Shown here: piece by piece, positions 11,221 through 24,000 of the stretch
Layout of the letters: each line of letters starts with the position of its first letter
How positions within the stretch are numbered: the stretch's first letter is position 1
NCBI RefSeq assembly: GCF_002575655.3
Contig: NC_053037.3
Span: 451,267,793-451,331,792, forward strand
Direction of reading: 5' to 3'
Source of the DNA: Aegilops tauschii subsp. strangulata
Taxonomy: Eukaryota > Streptophyta > Magnoliopsida > Poales > Poaceae
Length of the DNA: 64,000 nt
Made by a program: the position numbers and the translations under genes
The notes under the pieces: generated by a model
Database searches by the model: none
The model's input: the letters and a program-made list of their open reading frames with translations, nothing else
Told to the model about the DNA's origin: nothing

Positions 11221-14200
11221 ATGTCTGTGGGAGAATCCCTTGGTTCTCATAGTCTGCATTCATTTGCAGAATTCTTACAGCGTCACATCAAAGCCAGTTC
11301 CTGTCTGACCAGCAGACGGAAGCCTTTGCAAGTTCTGAAGCCATTCAGTTTGAACTACATGGCCACTGAAAAGTCAGCAAGAAAGGGCGGCAGACAGTGC
11401 CGTGGGAACACTTCCAAAGATCTGCCACCAGATCTCTATGAGCTATACAAGACGGACCCTGAAGAAACCTATGGCGAACGCAAGACTAGAATCCAATGGA
11501 TTCGCAGATACTGGGCTGAACAATGGTTTCTGTACAGATTTGTGACTGCAGAGTATGCGGAGAAGAATGCCATCAAGCGACCTTGGGGAGATATCTTATA
11601 CAAAAATCTTCAACCCAAGTCCAAGTCAGAAGCCATTGCTCAAGGCTTCTACCCTTGCATGGTCCATGGACCACAGCCTGCTAATGCCGACCCATCTTCT
11701 CTGCTATGGTGTTGTGACAACAATCTATTCAAGCGTAACTACAAGTTTGCCAAGGACTCTGCTGTGAAAAACAAGAAAGCATTTGGACTCGACTTCAACC
11801 CCGGTTCACCTGCTCCTCGGGCTGATGGCACCCGTGATGCTGAACCAAATATCGTTGGGCCCTTCTACAATCTCGAAGGTCTCATCACACACATTGCTGT
11901 TCAGGGCACAGCCGTGGAGCACTCTGTAGACGACGCTGATTCTGATGAAGCGCCTGCTCCACCAAAGCCACAGAAGCAGAAGAAACCAAAGGCTTCAAAG
12001 CCCTCCACTGCACTGAAAGCTTCGCGTGAGAAGCCTCTAGCCACTGCACCTCCTGAAGCCAGTGTGTAGTCTGAAGATCTTTCTCGCATCTCCAAGACCG
12101 AGAAGAAGAAGAAGCCCATCCAAAGTTCTGGTCAAGCACTGACCCCAGCTGCCGTTTTGAGGAACGAGAACGAAGCCATTGATCTGTCAAGTGACGACGA
12201 TCTTGGCGATGATGCTCTTGAGCTGTTGATAAAGAGCAAGCAAGAGGCGGAGATCTTCAGCGACCTGCCCCTTTTTGATGTGGACATCTTGAATAACTTC
12301 ATTGATGAGTGGTTTGACAACCCAGACCTCAGTATTGATGATCTTCAGCTTCCAATTGGCATTAGTGTCTTTTTTCACAGTGCCATTGCAAATGAGCTAG
12401 CTCTGGCTTAGAAGATTGTCGAACTGAAGAACAAGACTGATCACGAGAAAGCTCAATTCAAGAAGAACGTGGCCAATCTCAGTGTGGAGGATGTCAAATG
12501 CTTCAAGCAGATGCTGCATGAGCTCAAAGAGCATTTTCAACAGAAATGTGATGCAGCAAAAGGATCAAGAGAACGGATGAAGCTCTCCACCAGCAAGTGT
12601 GTGCAAGTTCATAACGAAGCTGAAAAGCGCAAAGCCCTTGGGCGTCCAGACATTTAGCCCAAGATGGCTGCCAAGAAGAAGAAGCCAGCTGTGGCCCAAG
12701 CTGAAGCATCAGGGCGGGAAGCACCTCGCATTGTCTTCCCTGCCAGTATGACAGGCACGAAGCCAAAGGTCCCCACAGTTGTGTCTGAACTGAAGAAGAC
12801 AAGGGCAGCTGAGGCTGAAGCCAGAAAGTGCAAGAGCAAGAATGCCACTGACGATGCTCCACGGGCCAAGAAGAGGAAGCCAAAGAAGAAAGATCGGGCT
12901 GCTACCACAGAGCCCCTTGTCGTCGAGCCAATCTCAGTTGCTCGTCCTGCTTCCGAACACCGAGAGCGTCAATTAATTGTTCACGAGCTTCTACCACAGA
13001 GGCTCCTGAAGCTGAAGAAGATCTAGCTGTTGACCACACCACAGCTGAAGACATTGGTCCCCAAGACAATGTAGATGATGATGAAGTCCTTCCTCAGATT
13101 GAGCACCAAATGGTATCATCGCTTGTTCTCACGAACAATGAACTCATCAGCATTGGTCGTCCTTTGACGCCAATTGCTCAGGATGATTCATAGGCTAATC
13201 ACCCTCAAGACTCCCCTTGTCAAGAAGAATCACCAAGTACTCCCCCACCTCAAGTCACCACTCCGGTGCTTGACGATGGTGCCTATGTGGTCCAGCCAAC
13301 TCCCTCTCCAAAAGCATCGCCCGCATTTCGTAGGCTTCGCAAAGGACCAAGGCCACAAGTCACTCTGTCGAGTGTTCCAGAAGGAGAAGAGCAACTCAAC
13401 TCAGTGGCACGCCAAGTGTTTCCTGACGCCACTCCAACTGTGAACATCTCTGCGTCTGAAGCCAGAGCTGCTGAAGACATTCCGGCTGCATCAGCCGATG
13501 ATCAAAAAGAACCCCGACAAGAAGAAGAGTGTGTTGTCACACCCCCTACTAACCAAGAAGTTGTTCTCGAGGAGAACGTGTCTGTGTCCGACCCTCCAAC
13601 TACTCAAGTGGAGGTTGATAATACTAAGGCGGCCACCAACAACACTGCTGAAGCCAATGACGTTGTCATGGCTGAAGCTAATGTGGCGCCTGAAGTGGAT
13701 ATGGTGCCTGAAGCTACCAATGCACCTGAAGCCAATGCTGCTCCTGAAGCCATTGTGCAGCTCGAAACCCATGTCAATGTCGATGCTCCTGTGCCACCTC
13801 CAAGGCCTCACACTATTGAGCTGGCATTTGATCGCGGTCAACCTGTCATGGTTCGATGGCCTATTCTGGTTCCTCCTCCTGCTCCCGGACCACAATTTGA
13901 CTATCATGTGGAGCACAGGCCTCAGGTCCAGAAGCCTAAACCAAGGTTGCCAAGGTTTCCAGGTACTGCATCTTCGCCCGGTTTGTTCAATGTTAATGGC
14001 TTCAAGGCACACAACACCTTCTTTAATAGCGACAAGAACCCATATTCCAAGCCAAGAACCTCATCTGATCGGTTCTGGAGTATCAGCAGCGCAGTTACTA
14101 TTCCTGTATACTATACAATCAGGGGCGCATTTTCCCTCATATCTGTCTAGACTGCGAAGCCATTGCTAGCCTGCCATGCTTGGAAGAAGCCTTCGACTGT

Positions 14201-14591
14201 TTTAGAGATGCAGGCCTTCTAAAGTTTGTGACCGACAAGGAAAATTGGAATGAAGAACTTCTGCTGCAATTCTATGCAACTCTTCACATTCGCGGCTGAT
14301 ACGTCTCCAACGTATCTATAATTTATGAAGTATTCATGCTATTATATTATATGTTTTGGATGTTTATGGGCTTTACTAAACACTTTTATACTATTTTTGG
14401 GACTAACCTATTGACCCAGAGCCCAGTGTCAGTTTCTGTTTTTTTCCTTGTTTCAGTGTTTCGCAGAAAAGGAATATCAAACGGAGTCCAAAAGGAATGA
14501 AACCTTCGGGGGCGTGATTTTTGGAAGGAACGTGATCCAGGAGACTTGGAGTTGAAGTCAAGGAAGCTTCGAGGTGGCCACGAGGCAGGGA

Positions 14592-16298
14592 GGCTTCGGA
14601 AGGGGAACCGGCTTCGCCTTGCCGGCTTTGGAAGGGGAACCGGCTTCGCCTTGCCGGCTTCATCCAGCGCCACCTGGATCTTCATGGCGGAGTCGGCGTT
14701 GGCGTACTTGTCCGCCGTCACCATGAGCGCGGCCATGGTGGCCGGCTCGGAGCGTAAGAGCTTGTGCTTGAGGAGGGTGCCGTCTCGGCACCCGCTGAAG
14801 AAGTACTGGATCGCCTAGACTTCATGGACGCCCTCGCAGCTATTCCGGAGCTCGGTCCAGCGTGTGAGGTACTCGCGGCCGGTCTCCGTAGGCCCTTGCA
14901 CGCACATGGCGAGCTGGCTAGGGCGGCCGGGTCGCTTGTAGGTCCCCGTGAAGTTGCGGACGAAGGCTTCCACGAAGTCCACCCACGTGTTGATGCTGCC
15001 CATCGGTAGGCTGTTCAACCACGTGCGGGCCGACCCTTGGAGCATGAGCGGTGCGTAGCGCACGGCGAGACGACGATTGGCACCGGTGATGCCAATGGCC
15101 GTGGTGTAGTCGGTGAGCCAGTCTTCTGGCTTCACCGTCCCGTTGTACTTGGGGGTGTCGCGGGGGAGCATGAATCCTTTGGGGAAGGGCTCCTCCCGAA
15201 TGCGCGGGCCAAAGCATGCCGGCCCGATAGCACCGCTCTCCTCCACCTCCAGGGAGCGAGCGAGCTGATCGAGGCAGTGGCGAGCGTCGGTGTCGTCGAT
15301 GGCGCGCGGGCCGAGTCGACTTGCGGCCAGACCACGAGGGGCCGGGTCGGTTGGAGCCGGACACCGGCCATGCTGGCCAGGTCCGTGCTGGGTCTCTAGG
15401 ACGGGCTCGTTGCCCAATCCGCCGGTGGCTGTAGCGGCCGGAACACGCCGAGTCCGGGCTTGGCCGGAGTGCACCTCGTTGGGTGGCGAGGAAGCGGTGT
15501 GCAGAAGCTCGTCGGGCCCGCCAAGGCGAGCGGAGCCGGACCCCGCCGGCTTGGCGAGCTGGTTGAGGCGGTTCTGCTGGGTGTTGGCGGCGTGGAGGAG
15601 TTCGCGCATCCGCCCGATGCGCTCTTTCAGCTCCTCACCCGCGAGCTGGTCCAGGCCGACTGCGGCTGCCTGGGCAGCGCGCATGTTCTTCGCTGGGGTC
15701 TCGTAGATGGTTGGGACGGCGTCGAGGGCCCGGTCGATCGCTCCTCCCTGGGCACGCACATCGGCGACCTGGCTTGGCTCGGCCACGGCGAGCGTGAATC
15801 CATAGGCAGCGTCGCGCTCCAGCTGAGCGGCGTCCAGGCGACGCTGAGTGGCGGCGAGCGTCTCGGATAGGTCCAGCATCTGCTGGCGCCTTTCCTCGAG
15901 CTGGGTTCGGGCCTCAGCGACGTTGGTGGCGTCGACGTCGGTGCCGATGGGGATGCGGAGGCTCTGCATCGCGGCGCGCAACGGATCGGACGGCTCGATC
16001 TGATCCGCTGCGGCCCTTGCTTCGGCAGCCTTCCTCGTCTAGCTCGACGAGGAGGAGGCGCCGTCGCCGGTGACGAAGACCTCCACATGGACATCCATTG
16101 CCCCAGCGGAAACGCCGCCGCCGAGGGAGAGGGGAGAGTCGGAGTAGCTGAGCACCTCGCTACAGTGCGGTGAAGGAGGCGACAAGCGCGCCGGCAACGT
16201 CGTCCGCCAGAGCGACGGACTCATCGGCGTAGGAGAAGGGCCCCGTCCGAAGCATGCTCCCGGCCAACTCCTCGAGCTGCCCCATGGTGGGCGCCAAC
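14592..16298 (-). pseudogene. second, truncated Tat gag (tandem copy)
   Basis: Collinear with the gag region at about 31323-33031 but with its own differences. The copy has a TAG at about 16040 where the other copy reads through, and lacks about 36 bp near 16162. Conversely, it keeps the CAG codon at about 15576 where the other copy has a stop. It contains the capsid core (PKYNGTVKPEDWLTDYT, then WTELRNSCEGVHEV). The left end is ragged, with a short tandem repeat (GGGGAACCGGCTTCGCC twice, 14602-14655). No protease or pol follows, so it is a remnant only. Confidence 0.85.
16287..16296 (-). other. primer-binding site of the truncated Tat copy
   Basis: TGGCGCCCAC on the minus strand, two bases after the LTR end at 16299. 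It matches the site next to the right-hand LTR and shows that the LTR at 16299-17268 also serves as a 5' LTR. The matching tRNA was not identified. Confidence 0.75.
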
Positions 16299-17268
16299 TG
16301 TCGTGGTGGGCGCATGACAGATGCCAAGGGATGGCTAAAGAGAGGAGGAGGCTCGAGGGTGCTGGTGGGCATGAGCGGGCGCGGGACGCCGGACATACCC
16401 AGGTTCGGGGCTCTCCGGAGAGATAATACCCCTAGTCTTGCCGAGTGTAGTTGGATGATCGATAGTACAATGTTGCTCCTGGAGCTGTATGAAGGAGGAA
16501 GGAAGCTGGCCAAGGCTTGGGCTGCTCCTTCTCTCCGGTGTTGCTGTTTCATGGCTAGTCCTCCTGCTTCGCCCCCCAAATGATCGTGGGCTCCCGGGGG
16601 TTTTATAGTCCAACCCCTCGGGGGTACAATGGTAATGTTATAAGTCGGTGGGTCCATGTAGTCGGTGTCCGGGGACCCGGGCTGGGCCCTGCTGAGGGCT
16701 TGTGGTTCGTCGGGTTCCCCTAGGTGCGGGCCCCGCCAGCCTAGGGGGACTGTGTGCCGTCTTGTCGATCGTCAAGGCATGGCCGAGTCGAGCCGCGTAC
16801 ACTGCTCTCCGTCAGGTTGCCGCTTGCTGTCGTCAGCGGTGAGGGTGGGGGCACTGTTGCCACGCCGGCTCTGGTCAGCGGGTAGGTGAGGGGCACTGTT
16901 GCCACGTTCCTGCTGACCAGAGGCATGGGCGGGGCACTGTTGCCTCGGTCATCGTTGATTGAAGTCTTGTCCCCGTCATACGGCCTGGATGGGATGGGAG
17001 TTGACCCGCGGATGGATTGCGTAGCACGCCATGGGTGGCGCTGGCTTGGTGAGGAGGCCTTGGCCGTGCCGGGTTCGGCTGTCTTGCGCCAGTTGTTGGG
17101 GCCGAGTCGACGTGGCTTGCTGGGTCAGCTAGCCTGGCCGGCTTGGGGGGCTTGGCCGGGTCGAGCGACCCACCCAAGCGCGCGCCGGTATTGAGGGGCG
17201 GTGCCAGCCCCGTTGTTTTTGAAGAGGATCCGGGTTCCGTTGCCTGCCCGGGGTCCATCCCCCCGACA
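16299..17268 (-). repeat. Tat LTR (3' LTR of the full unit, 5' LTR of the truncated copy)
   Basis: 970 bp. On the minus strand it begins TGTCGGGGGGATGGACCCC and ends CCACCACGACA. It is preceded by a polypurine-type sequence (GCTTCGGGGACTAC, about 17282-17269) and followed by a primer-binding site, so it has both kinds of neighbour at once. It pairs with 33032-33997. Confidence 0.92.
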
Positions 17269-17721
17269 GTAGTCCCCGAAGCTGTGAAGGTCCGCCGTCT
17301 TCGGATGAGTGGGCCTTCGCAGTTTCCCCCTTAAGCAAGGTGGATTCTGCGAGCGCCGGGTCCGGCAACACCCACTGTCTGCCGGTTTTCTCGGAAACCG
17401 GATCACGGCGTCTCGGTCGTGGCGGGGACCTAGAAGTCTGCCAAATCTTGGGGCAATCCCTCGGGCTTTGCGCGGGCGCCACGTGGCGCCCGGAAGCCGG
17501 AGGGGCCTGGCAGGCCACGCACGTGACGGGACCGGGCGACGGGCTGGGGCCCGCCGCCGCGCGCCCTCGGCCCAAGCGCACGGATTTATTGCGGCGTCCG
17601 GGGGCCGGTTGCTCTTCCCCGGGCAGTTACTGCGCGTGTACGCGCGCACTTATTGCGGGGTAGTGGAACGGGTGCATGCAGACGATCCCACTTCCCCACT
17701 TCCCCATGTTCAAATCGAGGG

Positions 17722-17729
17722 TTATAAAT
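17722..17729 (+). promoter_or_regulatory. TATA box of the Tat antisense gene
   Basis: TTATAAAT on the plus strand, about 140 bp before the antisense-ORF start codon at 17868, with a CT-rich leader (TCCTTCTTCCTTCTTC) in between. The arrangement is that of an ordinary plant core promoter pointing against the element's own genes. Confidence 0.55.
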
Positions 17730-20203
17730 CGGGGGGGCAGGGGGGCGGCGGACATTATTCTCGCTCGTGCCCTCGTGTCCCTTTGCTCTCGCTCCGCTCT
17801 TCGCAACAGACGCACTGCAGCGCCCGCTGCTCCTTCACCGTCCTTCTTCCTTCTTCTTCCTTCAATCATGCCGCTGCCATCGGGCTCCTGGATGGGCTCG
17901 AACGTCACCTCCGAGGACATCACCCAACTCCGGGCGACGCGGCGCCTGCCGCGGGAGACGGACGTCGGAATCCGCCTGCCGTGCGGCGAGCACAGGCCTC
18001 GGCCCGAGGGGCAGGAGCGCGTGGTCTTCCTCACGCACTTCGAGCGCGGCTTCGGGCTGCCGGCGAGCACCTTCTTCCGCGCTTTCCTGGAGTTCTTTGG
18101 GCTCCAGCCGCGTCATCTTGGCGCCGGCGCCATCGTCCAGCTCTCTGGCTTCGTCACCCTCTGCGAGGGGTACCTGGGGGTCGAGCCTACGATCGACCTC
18201 TGGGCACGCTTCTTCTCCTTGAAGCAGCAGGGCCCATCGGCCGGGGAGTTCGCCGATTGCACCGCCGCCGTCATCTCAAAGCAGTCGGGGGCGGATTTCC
18301 CCAAGATCCCGCTGGAGGACTCTGCCAAGAAGTGGCAGAACTCCTTCTTCTACGTCCGCAACCTTGGAGCGGATCGCATCAATCTTCCGGCCTTCGCCAT
18401 CGCACCGCCACGGGCGAAGATGAACTGGGGCTACTCGCCCAAGCGCCCATCGCAGGAGATCGTTAATCTCTACGAGCGGGTGACGGTGATGAGGACGCAG
18501 AAGGGGCTCACCAGCACCGACCTCCTCGTCGCGTTCATCATGCGCCGGGTCCTTCCGCTTCAGGGGCGCTCCTGCCTCATCGGCAAAATGGTCGGCCTTC
18601 AAGACCCCAACCGCATGGGGTCGACGCGGCTGTCCACGGAGCAGGTCGCGCGCGGCGTGAACGACATCTCCAAGGCCAACCTTGGGGAGGACTGGCGGTT
18701 CGGCAAGGCGCCGTACAGCCAGTCGAACCCGATGCCGCAGGTGAGTGTCTGGTCTTCTCACTTTGCTGCCGTGCACCTTCTCATCCATCCTGACACGACG
18801 CGGGGGTACTTCTGAACGCGATTCGGCATCCTTACGCCCGGGCTCCGTCGTAGGTGGAGCCGGTGGCGCCAGAGGAGCCCGTGGCTCGTGGCGGGGAGGA
18901 GAAGGCCGAGTCCGATATCGGCGCTGGGCGTCGCGCGAGTAAGTCTCGCGTTTTTCTTCATGTGTCTTGAATTGCTGACTGCGGCACGGAACGGCTGGTG
19001 CTGACGCCAGTTGTTGGTGTAGTGGCGTTGGGTGGGGGAGGCGGCGACGCGGGCGGAGCCGGGTCCTCGCATGGGGCGGCGCCGAGCCGCCCGCATGGGA
19101 AAGACAGCGTCGCGCCGCGACCCCGGGCCCCGAAGCACACGGTGGACCCGGCCGGGGCCGGGAGGCCGGCCAAGAGGAAGCGTGGCGGCGGGCACGGGAG
19201 GCCAACCCCGGTCCCGGTCTTGGCAGGGTAAGCTTCATCTCTTGTTTGCGCTCAGGTTTTTTTTCCTTGAGCTAGTCTTGTTTCTTTTTTGCTCATTCTG
19301 TCTTCTTCTCTAGGTCGCCAATCGCGCTGGCGAGGGCAGCGGCGGAAGCCGCGACCGCCGAAGGGGTCGCGTTCCGCAGGAGCCGGTCCGACCTTGCCGA
19401 TTAGGCCGAGGCGGAGGGACGGGCCGACTCGGACCTCGGCCTGGATCCGAATGACGCCGAAGCCTTGGCCTGGCGGGACAGGAACCGGGCCGAGGCGGAG
19501 CTGGAGGCGGCGTTGGTCCGGGCTTGGACCGATGCGGCGGCGGCATGGGCACGACCCGATGCGGAGCCGGTCTGGCACGAGATGCCGGAGGGCACGATGG
19601 TGGCGGCGACGGTCTTTGAGCCGTCGTCGGTGAGGGAGCGCGGCCATGGAGGCCGGGCTGAGGTGGTGATCCCCGACCGGGGGGTTGTGGAGGTGGAGGA
19701 TGACACCCCGCCGCGGGTCGACGTGGCCGAGCGAGCGGGGACTGATGGTGGTGGAGGCGGCGTCGTTTTGGAAGAGACGCTGCGGGCGGTGGCGGCGGAG
19801 GCGCCGCCGGTTTTGGAGGAGGCACCGCAGGCGGCGGTGCCGGAGGTCACCTCGGCAGCTGTGCCAGAGACGGCGACGCAGGTCGTCCCGCGTCCGGGTA
19901 AGGGTCGGCGACGCAGGGCGTCCCGGAGGAGGTGCTGGCCGCGTCGCGAGCGGCCAGCGAAGAGCACGCCTTGGTGCCCCGGCAGGGAGAGCGCCGAGCT
20001 GCCGTGCCGCAGCCGGCGCGGAGCGGGGGCGCCGTTGTCTTCGGGCCTCAGACCCAGGAGGAGGCGGCGTTGGACGCCGTCAGTCGCCGCCTGCGAGGCC
20101 GAACGGAATGGCTCGAGGCCTTCGCCCAGGCCGAGGTGGAGCGGACGCGCGACCTGGAGCGCACCGTCCTGGTAAGTCTTCTTGCAATTTTCTTCTTTGT
20201 GGG

Positions 20204-20510
20204 GGCGCGCCAGCGCACCCACTGGGTGTAGCCCCCGAGGTTCAGGCCAACTACGTAGTAGTTGGGTCGAATCTTTAGAGTGTTGGCCTTGTTCTGATTT
20301 CTGCTCTCTTCAGCATCTCGACGCCTTCCGGGTCGCCGCCTACAATCGTCTCCTGGGCAAGCACCGGGAGCTCGTGGAGCGGCTTGCTGCCAAGGAGGAG
20401 GAGCTCCACGTCGCCGCAGGTATCCTTGTGCTCTTTTCTAGTGGGGGTGCGCTAGCGCACCCACTGGGTGTAGCCCCCGAGATTCGGGCCAACTGTGTAA
20501 CAGTTGGGCC
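20204..20510 (+). repeat. repeated palindromic motif in two consecutive introns of the antisense gene
   Basis: The introns 20172-20314 and 20420-20558 share a segment of about 90 bp: a GTGGGGG...GCGC...CACCCACTGGGTG block, then TAGCCCCCGAG, GGCCAACT and a AGTTGGG.C block. In the second intron GTGCGCTAGCGCAC is a perfect 14-bp palindrome. Copies differ at several positions. RNA of this segment would fold into a strong hairpin. Confidence 0.75.
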
Positions 20511-21066
20511 AAATCTTAAGTCTTGCTTTTTTCTTCTGCTGAGTCCTTTTTTTCGCAGCCGAGGTGTTGTCCTGGCGGACTCGTCTGCTCCGGGCTGGTC
20601 ATCACTACGACCGGCTCGTTGCTGACACCGCCCATCTTGGCGTCGAGGCGGCGTAGGCGAGGGCGGAGGCGGCCGCGGCTCGGCGGTCTCTCGACGAGGC
20701 CAACCGGCTGCATGAGCAGCTGGCGGGTCACAAGAGCCGCCTCGAGGCTGAGGTGGAGCTCCTTAAGGCGGAAGCCGCCAAGGTGGCAGAGGCGCAGCAG
20801 GCCCTGGTGGAGGCGGACCAGCAGCGCGGCCAGCTGGCCGACGACAAGTGCCGGCTCCAGGCCGAGGTGGATCGCCTGCGGGGGCAGGTCACCACGGCTG
20901 AGGGGGCCCGTCAGGACGAGGCCCGTCGCCGCGAGGCGGCCGAGAAGGCGGCCGAAGTCAAGGACGCCGAGCTGAAGGCGGCCCTTGCCAAGGCGGCCGA
21001 TCTGGAGAAGGCGCTCGAGGAGCGCGACCGCGCCATCGAGCGGGAGCGGCGCGGTACGTTGCTTGA

Positions 21067-24000
21067 GGCGCTGTCACGACCGGATTTTTGGGATATAAAT
21101 TCCCAGAAAAACGGCATGTGTGCTCACCAGCCCCAGGATTACTGTTAGCTGATGAGGTACCAACTTGATACAAGAATTCCAAGCAAGGAACAGAAATATG
21201 TAGTACAAGACCATTTAGGCCTGGGAGTACAACACTTGGTTTCTAATGGTTGAGGGCGGAAGCGGTTGGAAACATCTGCGTCTATGGGACTCCATTTCCC
21301 ACAAGAACAGCTGACCAGGATAACTCCTATCTTTGCGAGGCTGCAAATGTCAACACGTAGGCTCCGAGGTTGTCACCGCGATGCGTACCTCCACGCAAGG
21401 CAATCTGGCCAAGACAATAGCCAGGGACAAGCCAGTGAGTACGTTTGAATGTACTCGCAAACATTAAGAACACGGATATAATATATCCAACATACTCCAG
21501 ATTTAATAAACGATCATACATCCGTCACGAAAATATACGAGAAACCATGATGCACACATATGGATAAAAATATACCAAAATAAAATACTGGGTGCCAAAC
21601 GAGTGTCTGAATTACTCCTCGAGCGAAAATGCAGAAATAATAATACTGGTGCCAAACGAGTGTCTGAATGACTCCTCGAGCGGAAAATGCAGAAAATAAT
21701 AATGCCGCAGTCGGCCGTCGGGGCGACACCACATAAAAGGCTTATAAAAGATAAATGAACAACAAGCATGCCGCAGTCGGGCGTCTGAGCGACACCACAG
21801 AAAGGGCTTATACGAGAATAATCACAGTGAATATCCAGGAGGTAGAACCGTCCCAGGGATACTCAATAATATACATAAAATAAATGGTTAGTCCATAATA
21901 ATAAAGATCATAATCCAAAGGTGCCATAATCATAAACAATATTTAGTACAGTCGTTTCTCCATCCGAAAACCGATAATTCAGTCAAGTCGTATCTCCATC
22001 CGAATACCGTTACTGAGCTCTAGTTAAACCGTTCTCCATCCGAGTACCGTTATAGAGTTCTAGTTAAATCGTTCTCCATCCGAGTACCGTTATCAAGATT
22101 TAACCCAGACTGTGGTCCTATACTCAAGAACATGACCATCCAACAGGATATATCCTCTGCAGAGGGAGTACCATTTTCCACGAGTAACGGGATTACTCAG
22201 TCCCTCGGGACTAATTCCGTCTACGGTCTTTTGATTGAAAACACGCCTGACCTGCACACACCAGCTTAACTCACCAGTGCCTGGAATCACCCACGACACC
22301 TGCCAAGCAAAACTCTAAGTGGGGAGGCTACAACCTCGACGTAGCATGGGATCACAAAATTTATACCACGCGCAAACTGGGGAAGCTATCCCCTTCGGCT
22401 ACAACCGAAAACACCCATGCCCCCGGACCAAATGACAGGCTTTAATCCGTGGCCACGGGACCTTCATCACGGCCTCTCTGTACGGTGTGTGCTTTGGAAA
22501 GGGGTTGACAACCTACTGAACCATACCCTGTCCCCTGCAGGGACAAGTGGTGGTACCGACAAAAGGAAGCTACTGAACAAGACTCGGTCTACAACCAACT
22601 CAGGTGATCCAAGTATCCACCAACAATATTACCACTAGTGAAATAAATCACCACTCCTCGAGCCTCACCATGCTATGCCGGGCATACTCGTCACAACGAG
22701 GGATTAGGGACAAGCTCGTGTCTACCCAAGACCACGACTTTCCCGCTTCCTACCGGTGTGCAAGAGAAGCTCACGAGGGCGATCCAAATCCTCAGGGTAT
22801 CCATTGCTGGCCACAAACAACTCCAAAGTGCACTCATGCACGAGACTACATCGATACATAAACTGTCACTTATACTCCAAGACAAAAGGTGTTGTGATCG
22901 CATCAAAACACCACAACAAATATTATGCCAGAGTTCATAAATGCTTGCCTTCAAGAGTATGCAAAGGATGCACTTATTGGAAGCTTTCCTCTTCCTCCAA
23001 AAATCCTATTTGCAAAATACACAAATACAAATATTTCAAACACAGTACCAAAACCTGTCTCAAATATTTTTGAAATAAATCTTAAAATAAACTAGATGAA
23101 ATTTGAGAGAGGTAGGAAAAAGAATCAACTCATTTGGAGTTTTATTTTAAAAGTTATAGCCAGTCAAAGTTTGGTCAAATCTGTTTTTAAATAAAACCAG
23201 AAAAAAGGAAAACGCTTCAGCAGAAATACGCTTTCGCAGCAGAGAGACGTACGCGGGGGTTTGCGCCTCCAGTTAAACAGAGAGAGGGCGCTGCGCGGGT
23301 CGCTGACAGTGGGTCCAGAGGGCCCACTAGTCAGGTTTGACTGGTCTCCCTCTCCCTCCCTTTTCTGTGCCCGAACGGTGGCGAGGCTCCGGCGATCGCC
23401 GGCGACAGACGGCGGCTCCTCGAGGGCACCCAAGGGCGGGAATGGGACGGCAAGACCGAGGCGGTCCCCGGGGTGGTTGCTGGGTCGGAGGAGGTGGCAG
23501 GAATCGCCGGCGGCGAGCTTCGCGGCGGAGGGAGGCTACGGTGGTGAAGTGACTTAGGTGCTCCGGTGGTCTCCGACCGCAGTTGGGTAGCTGGGCAGCT
23601 CCGCAAGACTTCGGGGAAGCTCTTGGTGGTGCTGGTTGGGCGAGAGGGTGGCCGGTTGCAACGAATCGCACCGGGGCTTGGCGGCGGCCGAGCTGGCCGG
23701 AGTTGAGGGAGACGGCCACCACAGGTCGATTCACTACGCGGGAAGCTCTACGAGGAGTGCCTGAAGTCGCGTGAGTGCTCGGAGGGGCTCGGGGACCCTT
23801 TATATAACGCTCGAGGCAGGTTCCCGCGGTGGCAGAGGATAGGATCGCCGGCGACAGCCGTTGCTGTAGGTGCAGGGCATCTTGGCGGCGACGAACGCGT
23901 CCCGACAGGCAGGAGGATAGGCACGAGCGATTCCTAGGGGCAGCTGGCGCGCTGGCGCGGTCTGGGCGGTGCCGAACATGGCAGAGGCCGCTGTCGACGC

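Noticed and set aside
15037..15870. Plus-strand open frames opposite the Tat gag (also 31735-32568)
   Set aside because: They mirror gag codons on the opposite strand and appear in both gag copies only because the gag sequence is duplicated.
21955..22100. CRISPR-like array
   Set aside because: The regular spacing is only three to four degenerate units with no unique spacers, in a plant LTR; it is an ordinary tandem repeat.
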